Assembly (NCBI RefSeq): GCF_001984175.1
Contig: NZ_MTQP01000068.1
Coordinates: 1-64,000 of the forward strand
Source: Saccharothrix sp. ALI-22-I
GTDB lineage: Bacteria > Actinomycetota > Actinomycetes > Mycobacteriales > Pseudonocardiaceae
Reading direction: 5' to 3'
DNA: 64,000 nucleotides
The position numbers and the translations under genes are program-made. Positions 26,931 through 35,462 of the stretch are shown here, piece after piece (position 1 is the first letter of the stretch; every line of letters begins with the position of its first letter). Below the pieces are notes generated by a model. It did not search any database. It was given only the letters and a program-made list of their open reading frames with translations, and was not told the DNA's origin.

Positions 26931-27541
26931 ATGAGCGCACTTGCGAGCGCACAACAGGACGCGTACATCGCCGAACTGGTGTTGAGCCGGCCCGGGGCCG
27001 GCGCGGCGATGTTCGCCGGGTCGGTGCTGCTGGGCGTGGTCGGGTTCGTGGTGGCACGGTGGCGTGGCCGGCCGGCGGTCCCCGCCGTGCTGGCCGGGTT
27101 CGGGCTGGCGCTGGCGTTGGCGTTGGCGTTGGCGGTGACCCTGGCCAGACCGGGCGGGTCGCTCGTCACGACCGACTCGATCGGCATGTGCCTGCAGAAC
27201 GAGTTCTCGCTCACCGGGTCGCCGGCCCGGCTGAACCTGGTGATGATGGCGCCGTTCGCGTTCTCCGCCACCTTCGCCTCCCGGCGTCCGTTCACGGTGT
27301 TCGCCGTGTCGGCGGCGTTCAGCGGCGTGGTCGAGTTGGTGCAGGCCGCGACCGGGGTGGGGTCTGCGAGGCGCAGGACTTCCTGAACAACACCGTCGGC
27401 GCGTTCGGGGTCGTTCTGCTGGCGTGGCTGCTCATCGCCCTCGCAGACGCGACCCGCGGTCAGGGTGATCAAGGCGGCCGGACGTCCGGGAACCCGCCAT
27501 CGCCGGATGAACGCTTCGCGGACGCCCGCGCCCACGGCTGA
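26931..27541 (+). pseudogene. VanZ-family membrane protein, frameshifted
   Basis: From the ATG at 26931 the protein has VanZ-like helices, including LARPGGSLVTTDSIGMC and VFAVSAAFSGVVELVQAATG. A single missing base near 27357 (GGGGTGGGG where a codon such as CGT is expected) sends the frame to a stop at 27386. The other frame continues with the conserved VanZ end GVCEAQDFLNNTVGAF and a last helix (VVLLAWLLIALA) to a stop at 27541. A sequencing error in the G-run is possible. VanZ-like proteins are membrane proteins of mostly unknown function, some linked to glycopeptide tolerance. Confidence 0.7.
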
Positions 27542-27575
27542 ACGCTCCGGAGTCCCGCGCCCACGGCTGAACGCT
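27510..27575. repeat. Tandem repeat of about 30 bp, two to three copies
   Basis: TGAACGCTTCGCGGACGCCC... and TGAACGCTCCGGAGTCCC... repeat with a shared CGCGCCCACGGC end. A third partial copy runs into the dispersed stem-loop element. The first copy overlaps the end of the VanZ remnant. Confidence 0.55.
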
Positions 27576-27642
27576 TCGCAGGCGTCCCCGCCGGGGGGAC
27601 CCCTGCTTTTACCCTGCCAGAGGGGTCCGACAATTCCGGGCC
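27576..27642 (-). repeat. Dispersed stem-loop element, copy 2 (lacks the TTATCCACA end)
   Basis: Has the GCAGGCGTCCCC / GGGGGGACCCCTGC stem, the CTTTTACCCTGCCAG block and TCCGACAAT found in the other copies. No TTATCCACA-like end is visible, so this copy is partial. It lies between the VanZ remnant and the MarR-type gene, which converge. Confidence 0.65.
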
Positions 27643-27654
27643 CCGGACGGCGGG

Positions 27655-28086
27655 TCAGGTGGTCTCGCCGACCAGTTCCTCCAACGCGGGCAGGGCGTTG
27701 ACCAGGGCGTCGCGGTGTTCCGGGGACAGCTCCTCGATGCGCCGCTGCAACTCGCGCACCCGCGCGGACCGGACGCCGGACACCATCGTCACGCCCTCCG
27801 GTGTCGGCGTGGCCAGCCAGGCGCGGCCGTCCTGCGGGTCGGGTTCGCGTCGCACGTACCCGGCCTCCACCAGGGCCGCGACGATCCGCGACAGGGTCGG
27901 CGGGGCGACGCCCTCCTTGGCGGCGAGGTCGCCCAACCGCATCGGCCCGCACCGCGCCAGCGTGGCCAGCGCGGACACCGCGCCCGGTCCGAGACCGGGT
28001 GACCCGGTGCGGCGCAGCAGCCGGGATAGCCTGCCGATCGCGAGGTACAGCCGGGCAGTGGCGTCCTCGACCTGGTCGGCCGTCAC
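27655..28086 (-). CDS. MarR-family transcriptional regulator (143 aa)
   Basis: Winged helix-turn-helix regulator. Recognition region LGDLAAKEGVAPPTLSRIVAALVEAGYVRRE (discussed by position: about residues 58-88) and wing DPQDGRAWLATPTPEG are typical. The GTG start at 28086 has GAGGAGG-like sequence just upstream. It is followed on the same strand by nothing and preceded by thiG about 60 bp away on the same strand. Its target and ligand cannot be read from the sequence; MarR proteins often regulate neighbouring transport or oxidoreductase genes. Confidence 0.9.
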   Translation of the reverse strand: MTADQVEDATARLYLAIGRLSRLLRRTGSPGLGPGAVSALATLARCGPMRLGDLAAKEGVAPPTLSRIVAALVEAGYVRREPDPQDGRAWLATPTPEGVTMVSGVRSARVRELQRRIEELSPEHRDALVNALPALEELVGETT

Positions 28087-28144
28087 GGCACTCCTCCTCG
28101 GGCAGACGGACACGGGCGAGCGTCCATCATGCCGTGCCCCGCAA

Positions 28145-28900
28145 TCACCCCACTGCCGGACTCGACGCGTGCGCCCAGAACCGCTTCGGGATGCGTCCCG
28201 CGAGCCGCGCCAACCGGCCCGCCTCCACCCCGGCGCGCATGGCCGCCGCCATCCGCTCGGGGTCCTGCGCCCTGGTCACGGCGGTCGCCAGCAGCACGGC
28301 CGAACAGCCCAGCTCCATCGCCAACGCCGCGTCCGACGCCGTGCCGACGCCCGCGTCGAGGATCACCGGCACCGACGCCCGCGACACGATCAGCTCGATG
28401 TTGTGCGGGTTCCGGATGCCCAGGCCGGTCCCGATGGGCGAACCCAGCGGCATCACGGCGGCGCAGCCGATCCGCTCCAGCCGCAGCGCCAGCACCGGGT
28501 CGTCGGAGGTGTAGGGCAGCACCACGAACCCGTCGTCGACCAGCATCTCCGCCGCGTCCAACAACTCCACCGGGTCGGGCAGCAACGTCTGGTCGTCCGC
28601 GACGACCTCCAGCTTCACCCAGTTCGTGTCCAACGCCTCCCGCGCCAGCCGCGCGGTCAGCACGGCTTCGGCGGCGGTGCGGCAGCCGGCGGTGTTGGGC
28701 AGCGCGGAGATGCCGAGCCTTCCCAGGAGGTCGAGCACGCCGCCGCCGGACGCGTCCAGGCGGCGCATCGCGACCGTCGTCAACTCCGTGCCGGACGCGA
28801 CCAGGGCGCGTTCCAGCACCGACAGGTTCGCCGCGCCGCCCGTGCCCATGACCAGGCGCGAGCCGAACTCCCGTCCGGCGATCACCAAGGGGTCGTCCAC
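28145..28900 (-). CDS. thiG: Thiazole synthase ThiG (251 aa)
   Basis: Forms the thiazole phosphate of thiamine from deoxyxylulose phosphate, dehydroglycine and ThiS thiocarboxylate. TIM-barrel motifs: LVMGTGGAANL at the N-terminus, LPNTAGCRTA, NWVKLEVVAD with the Schiff-base Lys, GSPIGTGLGIRNP and LDAGVGTASDAA. The GTG at 28900 lies immediately next to the stop of thiS. Part of a leftward thiO-thiS-thiG operon under a TPP riboswitch. Confidence 0.96.
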   Translation of the reverse strand: MDDPLVIAGREFGSRLVMGTGGAANLSVLERALVASGTELTTVAMRRLDASGGGVLDLLGRLGISALPNTAGCRTAAEAVLTARLAREALDTNWVKLEVVADDQTLLPDPVELLDAAEMLVDDGFVVLPYTSDDPVLALRLERIGCAAVMPLGSPIGTGLGIRNPHNIELIVSRASVPVILDAGVGTASDAALAMELGCSAVLLATAVTRAQDPERMAAAMRAGVEAGRLARLAGRIPKRFWAHASSPAVG

Positions 28901-28901
28901 G

Positions 28902-29102
28902 TCAGCCTCCCTGCACGGCGGTCAGCACCTCGACCGCGGCCCCTTCGGGCACCACGGTCGTCCCCCACGCCGCGCGCGGCACGACTTCGCCGTCCACCGC
29001 GACCGCGACGCCGCTCGGCGGTGCGTCGAGCAGTGCGAGCACGGCGGCGACGGTCGAGCCGTCCGCCAGTTCCCGCTCCAGACCGTTGACCTTCGCCTTC
29101 AC
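28902..29102 (-). CDS. thiS: Sulfur-carrier protein ThiS (66 aa)
   Basis: Ubiquitin-fold carrier that delivers sulfur as a C-terminal thiocarboxylate to thiazole synthase. It ends in the required Gly-Gly (TAVQGG). The GTG at 29102 overlaps the thiO stop (GTGA), and its own stop is next to the thiG start. Length and the N-terminal KAKVNGLEREL beta strand match the family. Confidence 0.93.
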   Translation of the reverse strand: MKAKVNGLERELADGSTVAAVLALLDAPPSGVAVAVDGEVVPRAAWGTTVVPEGAAVEVLTAVQGG

Positions 29103-30091
29103 CGACTGTTTCCTCCCTCGCGGAGCAGGGTGAGCACCCGCCGCGCCGTGACGGGCGCGAGCAGCAGACCGTTGCGGTGGTGGCCGGTGGCGGCCAGCAC
29201 ACCGGGTTCGAGCCAGTCGATCACGGGCGCGTTGTCCGGGCTGCCCGCGCGGAACCCGGCGGCGGCCTCGACCAGCGCGTACTCGGCGATACCGGGCCAC
29301 ACCACCTCGGCGTCGCGCAGCAGGTCCCGCACACCGCCGACGGTCACGTCACCGTCGAACCCGGCCTCGTACTGGGTCGCGCCGAGCACGAACCCGCCCT
29401 CACGCGGCACCAGGTAGACCGGCCGCCCGGACACCTGGGCGCGGATCGTGTGCCGGGGCGGCGGCAACGCGCCTGGTCTCGCCGCCAGCCGCAGGATCTC
29501 GCCCTTCACCGGCCGGATCACGCCGCGCAGCAACGGGTGCAGGTCGCGGCTCCACGCGCCGGCCGCGATCACCACCACGTCCGACACGGCCGCGGACTCC
29601 GTCGCGAACGCCACCCCACTCGCCACGCACGCCTCGCGCAACGCGCCCAGCAACGTCCGGTTGTCCACGGCCAGGTCACCCGGCACCGACAGTCCACTCC
29701 GGACAGACCCGAGACCGGGTTCCAGCGCGCGCAGCTCACGCCCGGTCAGCCGGGACGCCGACCGCCCCATCGTGGCCAGGTAGGCGCACAGCTGGTCCAG
29801 CACCTCGACGTCCGCCCGGTCGACGGCCACCGCCAACGTCCCCACCGGGCTCAACTCCACGCCCAGCTCACGGGCGAACTCCGGCCACAGCCCCAGGGAT
29901 TCGACACCGAGGGTCAGCACGTCCTCGTCACCCGGCCACGCCTCGGTGATCGGCGCGAGCATCCCGCCCGCCACCCACGAACCACCGTGCGGTGAACCGT
30001 GGTCGACCACCTCGACCGCGAAACCGGCGCGCGCGGCGTACCAGGCCACGGACAGGCCGATGACGCCGCCACCGAGGACGGTCACTCGCAT
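29099..30091 (-). CDS. thiO: Glycine oxidase ThiO (330 aa)
   Basis: FAD enzyme oxidising glycine to the imine used in thiazole formation. The dinucleotide-binding motif VTVLGGGVIGLSVAW is at the N-terminus, and the FAD-contacting C-terminal ATGHHRNGLLLAPVTA is present. The ATG at 30091 gives the expected N-terminus. The SD-like AGGGAG at the end of the riboswitch is 16 nt upstream, so the TTG at 30097 is an equally possible start. First gene of the thiOSG operon. Confidence 0.94.
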   Translation of the reverse strand: MRVTVLGGGVIGLSVAWYAARAGFAVEVVDHGSPHGGSWVAGGMLAPITEAWPGDEDVLTLGVESLGLWPEFARELGVELSPVGTLAVAVDRADVEVLDQLCAYLATMGRSASRLTGRELRALEPGLGSVRSGLSVPGDLAVDNRTLLGALREACVASGVAFATESAAVSDVVVIAAGAWSRDLHPLLRGVIRPVKGEILRLAARPGALPPPRHTIRAQVSGRPVYLVPREGGFVLGATQYEAGFDGDVTVGGVRDLLRDAEVVWPGIAEYALVEAAAGFRAGSPDNAPVIDWLEPGVLAATGHHRNGLLLAPVTARRVLTLLREGGNSR

Positions 30092-30107
30092 TGCCAAGGC
30101 ACTCACG

Positions 30108-30205
30108 CTCCCTGCGCCGGCATGACCCGGATCAGGTTCGACGGTCGGAGCGAACCACGCTCCCTCTCAGCCCGGTCTTTCCAGGCTCCCGTGCGGACCA
30201 TCTCC
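30108..30205 (-). ncRNA. TPP riboswitch upstream of thiO
   Basis: Read on the minus strand, it contains GGGCTGAGAGGGAGC, GACCGTCGAACCTGATCC and GGGTCATGCCGGCGCAGGGAG, the conserved THI-box blocks in order. It ends at the thiO translation-initiation region. The start of divergent thiE lies about 40 bp beyond its 5' end. Confidence 0.94.
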
Positions 30206-30246
30206 ACCGTAGCGCACGAATCGGCCCGGCGGTTACCGTGCGGGCC

Positions 30247-30906
30247 GTGCCAGGACTCGACGGAACGCAGATCAGGCGGCGGCTCGCCGACGCGCGGCTC
30301 TACCTCTGCACGCCCACCCGCCCCGACCTCGCGGAGTTCGCGGACGCCGCACTCGCGGGCGGCGTGGACATCGTGCAGTTGCGTGACAAGGGCCTCGAAG
30401 CCAAGCAGGAGATCGCCGCGCTGGAAGTGCTCGCCGAGGCGTGCGCGCGGCACGGTGCGCTGCTGGCGGTGAACGACCGGGCGGACGTGGCGCTCGCCGT
30501 GGACGCCGACGTGCTGCACCTCGGGCAGGACGACCTGCCGGTGCCACACGCCCGCCGCATCCTCGGCGACGACGTGGTGATCGGCCGGTCCACGCACGAC
30601 GTCGCCCAGGCGCGGGCGGCGGCGGTCGAGCCGGGCGTGGACTACTTCTGCACCGGCCCGTGCTGGCCCACGCCGACCAAGCCGGGACGTCCCGCGCCGG
30701 GCCTGGACCTGGTCCGCGCCACCGCCGGCACGACCGACCGGCCGTGGTTCGCGATCGGCGGCATCGACCGGGACCGGCTGCCGGAGGTGCTGGCCGCGGG
30801 CGCGGACCGGGTGGTCGTCGTGCGCGCCGTCACGGAGGCGTCGGACCCGCGTGAGGCCGCGGCCTGGCTGAAAGGCCAGCTGAGCGGCGTGCGGTCCGCA
30901 GTGTGA
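30247..30906 (+). CDS. thiE: Thiamine-phosphate synthase ThiE (219 aa)
   Basis: Joins hydroxymethylpyrimidine pyrophosphate and thiazole phosphate. TIM-barrel motifs: VDIVQLRDKGLEA, LLAVNDRADVAL, HLGQDDLPV, GRSTHD, the pyrophosphate-binding TGPCWPTPTKPGRPAPG, and AIGGIDRDRLPEVLAAGADRV. The GTG at 30247 follows a short gap from the divergent riboswitch promoter region. thiE lacks a riboswitch of its own here. Confidence 0.95.
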   Translation: MPGLDGTQIRRRLADARLYLCTPTRPDLAEFADAALAGGVDIVQLRDKGLEAKQEIAALEVLAEACARHGALLAVNDRADVALAVDADVLHLGQDDLPVPHARRILGDDVVIGRSTHDVAQARAAAVEPGVDYFCTGPCWPTPTKPGRPAPGLDLVRATAGTTDRPWFAIGGIDRDRLPEVLAAGADRVVVVRAVTEASDPREAAAWLKGQLSGVRSAV

Positions 30907-30922
30907 TGCCCCTGATCCGCGT

Positions 30923-30951
30923 GACGCCGACGCCGACGCCGACGCCGACGC
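30923..30951. repeat. 6-bp tandem repeat (GACGCC) about x5 after thiE
   Basis: Five consecutive GACGCC units follow the thiE stop and precede its terminator. Non-coding simple repeat. Confidence 0.7.
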
Positions 30952-30961
30952 GAAAGGGGAG

Positions 30962-30995
30962 CACCCTCTGGGCCGAGGAGCCGGCCCAGAGGGTG
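30962..30995 (+). terminator. Terminator between thiE and the prodomain gene
   Basis: Stem CACCCTCTGGGCC (30962-30974) pairs with GGCCCAGAGGGTG (30983-30995) around an 8-nt loop. It can serve both thiE and the convergent gene ending at 31068. Confidence 0.8.
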
Positions 30996-31067
30996 TTCTC
31001 GAAGCGGTGCGCGGTCCGCAGGGTGGACGACCGCGCGCCTGGAGCCGCGATCAGCCGCGGGTCAGGC

Positions 31068-31406
31068 TCAACCCGTAGGCGCGACGACCAGCTTGCCGGT
31101 CGACCCGTTGATCCAGGAACCCGCGTACGCGCTGCCGACCGCGGACTTCGCGGCGGACTCAACCTCACCCGACCGGGCGTCACTCGCCAGACGGGCGGTG
31201 ACCTGCTCGGCGTTCAGGCCCAGGTCACGTTGCGCCGCTTGGGGCAACTCGGCCGGGTAGCTCTCCGTATCGGCCGGGCTTGCCGCATAGGGGGCGGCGG
31301 TGTCCGCCGTGGCCGGTACGCTGAGAGCTGTAGCCGTGCCACTGGCCAGCAGGACAGCCGTGGCAAGGCGGGCCGCACTCGTGCGGCCATTAGGCGTCTC
31401 CCTCAT
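31068..31406 (-). CDS. Secreted S1-protease prodomain-only protein (112 aa), possibly a truncated gene
   Basis: The sequence has a signal peptide (about residues 12-35, ending ATA-DTA), then an alpha-lytic/streptogrisin-type prodomain: LPQAAQRDLGLNAEQVTARLA and AYAGSWINGSTGKLVVAPTG. It then stops, where relatives continue through the rest of the prodomain and the trypsin-like catalytic domain. No catalytic sequence follows in any frame. Either a decayed protease gene or a stand-alone prodomain acting as chaperone or inhibitor. The in-frame stop is clean, with no frameshifted continuation downstream. Confidence 0.5.
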   Translation of the reverse strand: MRETPNGRTSAARLATAVLLASGTATALSVPATADTAAPYAASPADTESYPAELPQAAQRDLGLNAEQVTARLASDARSGEVESAAKSAVGSAYAGSWINGSTGKLVVAPTG

Positions 31407-31932
31407 CTTCGGGTGCAGGGAACCCGAGAGCCTGGTTGCAGGGACCGCTCTCGGGGGCCCTAGGGGGACGGGTGGTGGGGCGGCGGCAGGGGTCGCCCCA
31501 CCCCTTTACTTCTCGCCCGGGTGGTCGCTCGGGTCTCCGAGGCCGTGGTCGTACACGGCAAGGGCAGGGCTCGCGGCTCGCGCATGGCCCTCCTCCCCGG
31601 TCTCTACTGACCAGTACTCCTGGCACTACCGGCCAGTACTCGCCCGTTCGAGCGACGTTATGACCCTGTTACCTATGACGGTTCAGGTCATCCGGGGGCA
31701 AAGTGTGTCATGTACCACGCCTATATGACTGCGCTGCGTAGCGTTTGACTGTTAACTCTCACCCAAGGTAGTGAGCCGATCACCGATTCGGGCGGATTTG
31801 CCAGAAGTAAGGGATCCGGCGTCAAACGGCCCCGGACGTGTGAATTGTCCTGCCCCGGCAGTGTGAAACCGGAGGAGTTCCGGTAACGGGCCGTGTAGGC
31901 ACCACGCCGCCGCGCGGGCGAGGATCGTCGGC
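31407..31932. other. Gene-free region between the prodomain gene and threonine dehydratase
   Basis: No convincing coding sequence. The left half is G/C-rich; the part from about 31590 to 31800 is clearly richer in A/T and probably contains divergent promoters. It includes two direct copies of CCAGTACTC (31611-31619 and 31632-31640, 21 bp apart) and an ACTGTTAACTC sequence near 31748, resembling the inverted repeat at 4930-4947. Confidence 0.5.
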
Positions 31933-32868
31933 ATGGGACTCGTCACCATCTCCGATATCGAAGCCGCCGCCGACCTCATCAAGGACGCGGCGGTCCGCAC
32001 ACCGCTGCTGCGGTTCGACGACGGCCTGTGGCTCAAGCCGGAGAGCCTGCAGCCGGTCGGCGCGTTCAAGATCCGCGGCGCCTACAACGCGCTGGCGCGG
32101 CTGCCTCAGGACGTGCGGGCGCGCGGCGTCGTCGCCTACTCCAGCGGCAACCACGCGCAGGCCGTCGCGTACGCGGCGAAGCTGTTCGGCGTGCCCGCGG
32201 TGATCGTCGTGCCGGACGACACGCCGCAGGTCAAGGTGGTCGCGACCCGCTCGCACGGCGCCGAGGTGATCCAGGTGCCGATGGCGCAACGGGAATCGCT
32301 GGCCGCCGAGCTGGTGGTGCAGCGCGGGGCGACGCTGATCCCGCCGTTCGACCACCCCGACGTCATCGCCGGTCAGGGCACCATCGGGCTGGAGGTGGTG
32401 GCCGACCTGCCGGACGTGGCCACGGTGCTGGTGCCGGTCAGCGGCGGCGGGCTGATCTCCGGGGTGGCGACGGCGGTGAAGGCGCTCAGCCCGTCGACCC
32501 GGGTCGTCGGGGTGGAGCCGGAGCTGGCGGGCGACGCGGCCGAGTCGCTGCGGGCCGGGACGCTGATCCGGTGGCCGGCCGAGGAGCGGGCCCGGACCGT
32601 CGCCGACGGGCTGCGGGCCGAGCCGTCCGAGCTGACGTTCGAGCACATGCGGGCCTACGTGGACGACATCGTGACGGTGTCCGAGGAGGAGATCGGCGCG
32701 GCGGTCGGCCGGCTGGCCCGGCAGGCGCGGCTGGTGGTGGAGCCCAGCGGCGCGGTCACCGTCGCCGCCTACCTCGCGCGGCCGTCGGAGCGCACCGCCT
32801 TGGGCAGGACCGTCGCCGTGCTGTCCGGCGGGAACGTCGACCCGGAGGTGTTCGCCCGGTTCCTCTAG
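31933..32868 (+). CDS. PLP-dependent threonine/serine dehydratase (311 aa)
   Basis: Fold-type II PLP enzyme deaminating threonine or serine. The Schiff-base Lys is in VGAFKIRGAYNAL (about residue 42), SSGNHAQAVAYAA contacts the substrate, and the PLP-phosphate glycine loop is VSGGGLISG. There is no C-terminal ACT domain, so it is the short, non-feedback-inhibited type (catabolic threonine dehydratase or serine racemase-like). Its stop overlaps the convergent MFS gene stop by CTAG. Monocistronic. Confidence 0.92.
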   Translation: MGLVTISDIEAAADLIKDAAVRTPLLRFDDGLWLKPESLQPVGAFKIRGAYNALARLPQDVRARGVVAYSSGNHAQAVAYAAKLFGVPAVIVVPDDTPQVKVVATRSHGAEVIQVPMAQRESLAAELVVQRGATLIPPFDHPDVIAGQGTIGLEVVADLPDVATVLVPVSGGGLISGVATAVKALSPSTRVVGVEPELAGDAAESLRAGTLIRWPAEERARTVADGLRAEPSELTFEHMRAYVDDIVTVSEEEIGAAVGRLARQARLVVEPSGAVTVAAYLARPSERTALGRTVAVLSGGNVDPEVFARFL

Positions 32869-34322
32869 GTCCGCATGTGCGTGGGCGGCGCGTCGACACC
32901 GCAGCTGTGGCACTCGGGAGCGGGCGGGGTGGCCTCGAAGACGCGGTTGTCGGTGCCGATGGCCAGCAGGCCGCCGATGATCGACGCCACCGCGCACACC
33001 AGCAGCGCGGTCTGCCAGCCGGCGGTGAGCGCGGTCGGGTCGGCGTACTGGGCGCCGGTCAGGCCCGCCACGGCGGGCAGCACGGCCACCGCGACCAGGC
33101 TGCCGGTGCGGGCGACGGCGTTGTTCACGCCCGACGCGACACCCGCGTACCGGTCCGGGGCGGCGGCCAGCACGGTCGCCGTCACCGGCGCCACCACCGC
33201 CGCCAGGCCGAGGCCGAACACGAGCAGGCCGGGCAGGACGCCGGTCCAGTAGCCGGCGCCCGGCTGGACCCACCGCAGCATCAGCATGCCGATCCCGATC
33301 AGGACCGGCCCTCCGACGAGTTGGGCACGGGGGCCGATCTTCTGGGCGAGATTCCCGGAGCGTGCGGACAGCACCAGCAGGATGATCGTGATGGGCACGC
33401 CGGCCAGGCCGGCGGCGGTCGGCGAGTAGTTCAGCGACACCTGCAGTTGCAGCACCATGAGCACCATCACGCCGCCCAGTGCCGCGTAGACGAGGAACGT
33501 CAGGGCGTTGGCCAGGACGAACGTGCGGTTGGCGAACAGCTGGGGCGGCACGAGCGGGTCGCGGCCCCGGCGTTGCATGACGACGAACGCGACCAAGCCG
33601 ACCACACCGACCACGGCCGCCGTCACGACCAGCGGGTCGGCGCCCCGGCCCGGCGCCTCCACCAGCGCGCCGGTGATGCCCGCCAGCCCCAGTGCCCCGA
33701 CGACCGACTCGGTGATGTTGGGGTGGCCGGTGAGTTCTTCGTCACGCGACTCGGGCACGTGGCGGCGGGCCAGCCACACGCACACCGCCGCGACCGGCAG
33801 GTTGATCAGGAACGCCAGCCGCCACGACCAGGCCTGCACCAGCAGCCCGCCGAGCAGCGGCCCGACCGCCGTGGCCACGCCGGACAGGCCGGACCAGGCG
33901 CCGATCGCGCGGCCCCGGTCGGCTTTGACGAACACCGACTGGAGGATGGCCAACGAGCCGGGCGTGAGCAGCGCGCCCCCGATGCCTTGCAGGACACGTG
34001 CGCCGACCAGCAGTTCCGTTGTCGGCGCCAAGCCGCAGAGCAGCGACGCCGCGCCGAACCAGATGACACCGAAGGTGAAGACGCGGCGGCGGCCGTAGCG
34101 GTCGCCCAACGAGCCCGCGATCAGGATCAGCGAGGCGAGGGCCAGCAGGTAGCCGTCGAGGATCCACTGGAGACCCGCGACGGACGCTTCGAGTTCGGCG
34201 CCGATGCGCGGCAGGGCGACGTTGACGATCGTGCTGTCCAACATCGCCATGCCCGACCCGAGGATTGTCGTCGCGAGAACAGCCTTGGCCCGCCCAGTCC
34301 CCCACACCACCGTGTCCGCCAC
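32865..34322 (-). CDS. MFS drug exporter, DHA2 family with 14 helices (485 aa)
   Basis: Proton-coupled multidrug efflux pump of the EmrB/QacA type. The N-terminal helix carries the DHA2 signature LDSTIVNVALPRIG; motif A is GDRYGRRRVF between helices 2 and 3; motif C lies in GLSGVATAVGPLLGGLL. About 14 membrane spans are visible. The C-terminus is unusual: a cytosolic tail with CHSCG and a His. No regulator is directly adjacent. Substrate unknown. Confidence 0.92.
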   Translation of the reverse strand: MADTVVWGTGRAKAVLATTILGSGMAMLDSTIVNVALPRIGAELEASVAGLQWILDGYLLALASLILIAGSLGDRYGRRRVFTFGVIWFGAASLLCGLAPTTELLVGARVLQGIGGALLTPGSLAILQSVFVKADRGRAIGAWSGLSGVATAVGPLLGGLLVQAWSWRLAFLINLPVAAVCVWLARRHVPESRDEELTGHPNITESVVGALGLAGITGALVEAPGRGADPLVVTAAVVGVVGLVAFVVMQRRGRDPLVPPQLFANRTFVLANALTFLVYAALGGVMVLMVLQLQVSLNYSPTAAGLAGVPITIILLVLSARSGNLAQKIGPRAQLVGGPVLIGIGMLMLRWVQPGAGYWTGVLPGLLVFGLGLAAVVAPVTATVLAAAPDRYAGVASGVNNAVARTGSLVAVAVLPAVAGLTGAQYADPTALTAGWQTALLVCAVASIIGGLLAIGTDNRVFEATPPAPECHSCGVDAPPTHMRT

Positions 34323-34343
34323 CCGGCCATTCTGCGCCCCGAG

Positions 34344-34436
34344 TTATCCACAAGGTCTGGCGGAGCGCTCGAAACCGTCGGCCCCGGCCGGCAGGATCAA
34401 AGCAGGGGTCCCCTTGGCGGGGACCCCTGCGAAGCA
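34344..34436 (+). repeat. Dispersed TTATCCACA / stem-loop element, copy 3 (best preserved)
   Basis: Starts with a perfect DnaA-box-like TTATCCACA (34344-34352), continues through CCGTCGGCCCCGGCCGGCAG, and ends with a perfect 12-bp stem GCAGGGGTCCCC (34402-34413) / GGGGACCCCTGC (34419-34430), loop TTGGC, followed by GAAGCATGAC. It lies upstream of the leftward MFS gene and beyond the end of dasR. Confidence 0.85.
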
Positions 34437-34476
34437 TGACGGGCGGTGTCGCGGCCGGGTGCGGGCCGCTGGTGTG

Positions 34477-34575
34477 GGCTGCCCGGCGCGGATTGCCCGG
34501 CGCGGACAGCCCGATGCCGACTGCCCGGCGCGGGCTGACGGCGGGGACTGCTCGGCGTCGACTGCTCGGTGCCGG
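34477..34575. repeat. Degenerate tandem repeat next to the dasR stop
   Basis: Imperfect direct copies of a 14-17-bp motif like GACTGCCCGGCGCGG run up to the dasR stop codon. It is non-coding and lies beside a copy of the dispersed element, as do the repeats after def and after the VanZ remnant. Confidence 0.55.
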
Positions 34576-35334
34576 TTAGCCGGCGGGTCGGTTCAGGGTG
34601 GCCACGAACTTGTAGCGGTCGCCCCGGTACACCGAGCGGACCCACTCGACCGGGTTGCCCTCCGTGTCGAACGAGTGCCGTGACAGCAGCAGCATGGGCA
34701 GTCCGATGTCGGCGCCCAACAGCTCAGCCTCCTCCGGTGAGGCCAGGGCCGTCTCGATCGTCTCCTCGGCGTGTCCCATCTCGACGGCGAACCGTTCCCG
34801 CAGCACCTGGTACAGCGATGCCCCCGGCGCGAGGTAGCGCCGCAGACCGCGGAACCGGCCCAAGGCCAGGTGTGTGGTCTCGATCGCCATCGGCTCGCCG
34901 TCGGCCAGGCGCAGCCGGTGCAGTCGGAGCACTTTCGCGCCCGCCCGCACGCCCAGCAGCCTGGCCAACTCGGCCTCCGCGGGCATCTCCGACGCCTCGA
35001 TCAACCGCGACGACGGCTGCCGTCCCTGGGCCTTCATGTCCTCTGTGTACGAGGACAGCTGAAGCCGTTGCGCCACCTTGGGTTCCGCGGCGAACGTGCC
35101 CTTGCCCTGCACGCGCAGCAGCCGACCCTCGACCGTCAGCTCGGCAAGCGCTTGCCGAACCGTGGTCCGCGACACGTCGAACTCCGCGGCCAGTGATCGC
35201 TCCGTCGGAATCGGCGACCCGGGCGGCAACGCGCGCAGGAGGTCGAGCAGATGCCGCTTGAGTCCCCAGTACTTCGGCTCGCGCTGAGCGCGAGTCCTGG
35301 CGTCCACGCCAGTCGCAGGGCTCGTTTCGAGCAT
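34576..35334 (-). CDS. dasR: GntR/HutC-family regulator DasR (252 aa)
   Basis: Repressor of amino-sugar uptake and chitin use, whose DNA binding is relieved by glucosamine-6-phosphate and GlcNAc-6-phosphate. The N-terminal winged helix (about residues 20-90) has IPTERSLAAEFDVSRTTVRQAL; the C-terminal UTRA effector domain includes ETTHLALGRFRGLRRYL and ends PVEWVRSVYRGDRYKFVATL, nearly identical in pattern to Streptomyces DasR. It is divergent from dasA, as in Streptomyces. GGAGGAAGG precedes the ATG. Palindromes matching its known operator occur at five or more places in the window. Confidence 0.95.
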   Translation of the reverse strand: MLETSPATGVDARTRAQREPKYWGLKRHLLDLLRALPPGSPIPTERSLAAEFDVSRTTVRQALAELTVEGRLLRVQGKGTFAAEPKVAQRLQLSSYTEDMKAQGRQPSSRLIEASEMPAEAELARLLGVRAGAKVLRLHRLRLADGEPMAIETTHLALGRFRGLRRYLAPGASLYQVLRERFAVEMGHAEETIETALASPEEAELLGADIGLPMLLLSRHSFDTEGNPVEWVRSVYRGDRYKFVATLNRPAG

Positions 35335-35462
35335 GCCTTCCTCCTCGACCTTGCCGGCGCTCCCAGACACAGGATGCCTTGTCCTCGTCGGATCGTGCGC
35401 CCGAACCCCCGACAAGGGCCGAGAAATTGATCCGATGACTTTGCAACGGTCCAGCAACAGCC

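Noticed and set aside
30830..31183. Minus-strand open frame across the thiE terminator as a continuation of the protease gene
   Set aside because: It is in another frame, crosses a strong hairpin and shows no trypsin-like motifs.
34344..34436. Replication origin because of the DnaA-box-like TTATCCACA
   Set aside because: A single box, no cluster and no dnaA/dnaN/gyrB genes; the same sequence recurs as part of a dispersed element.
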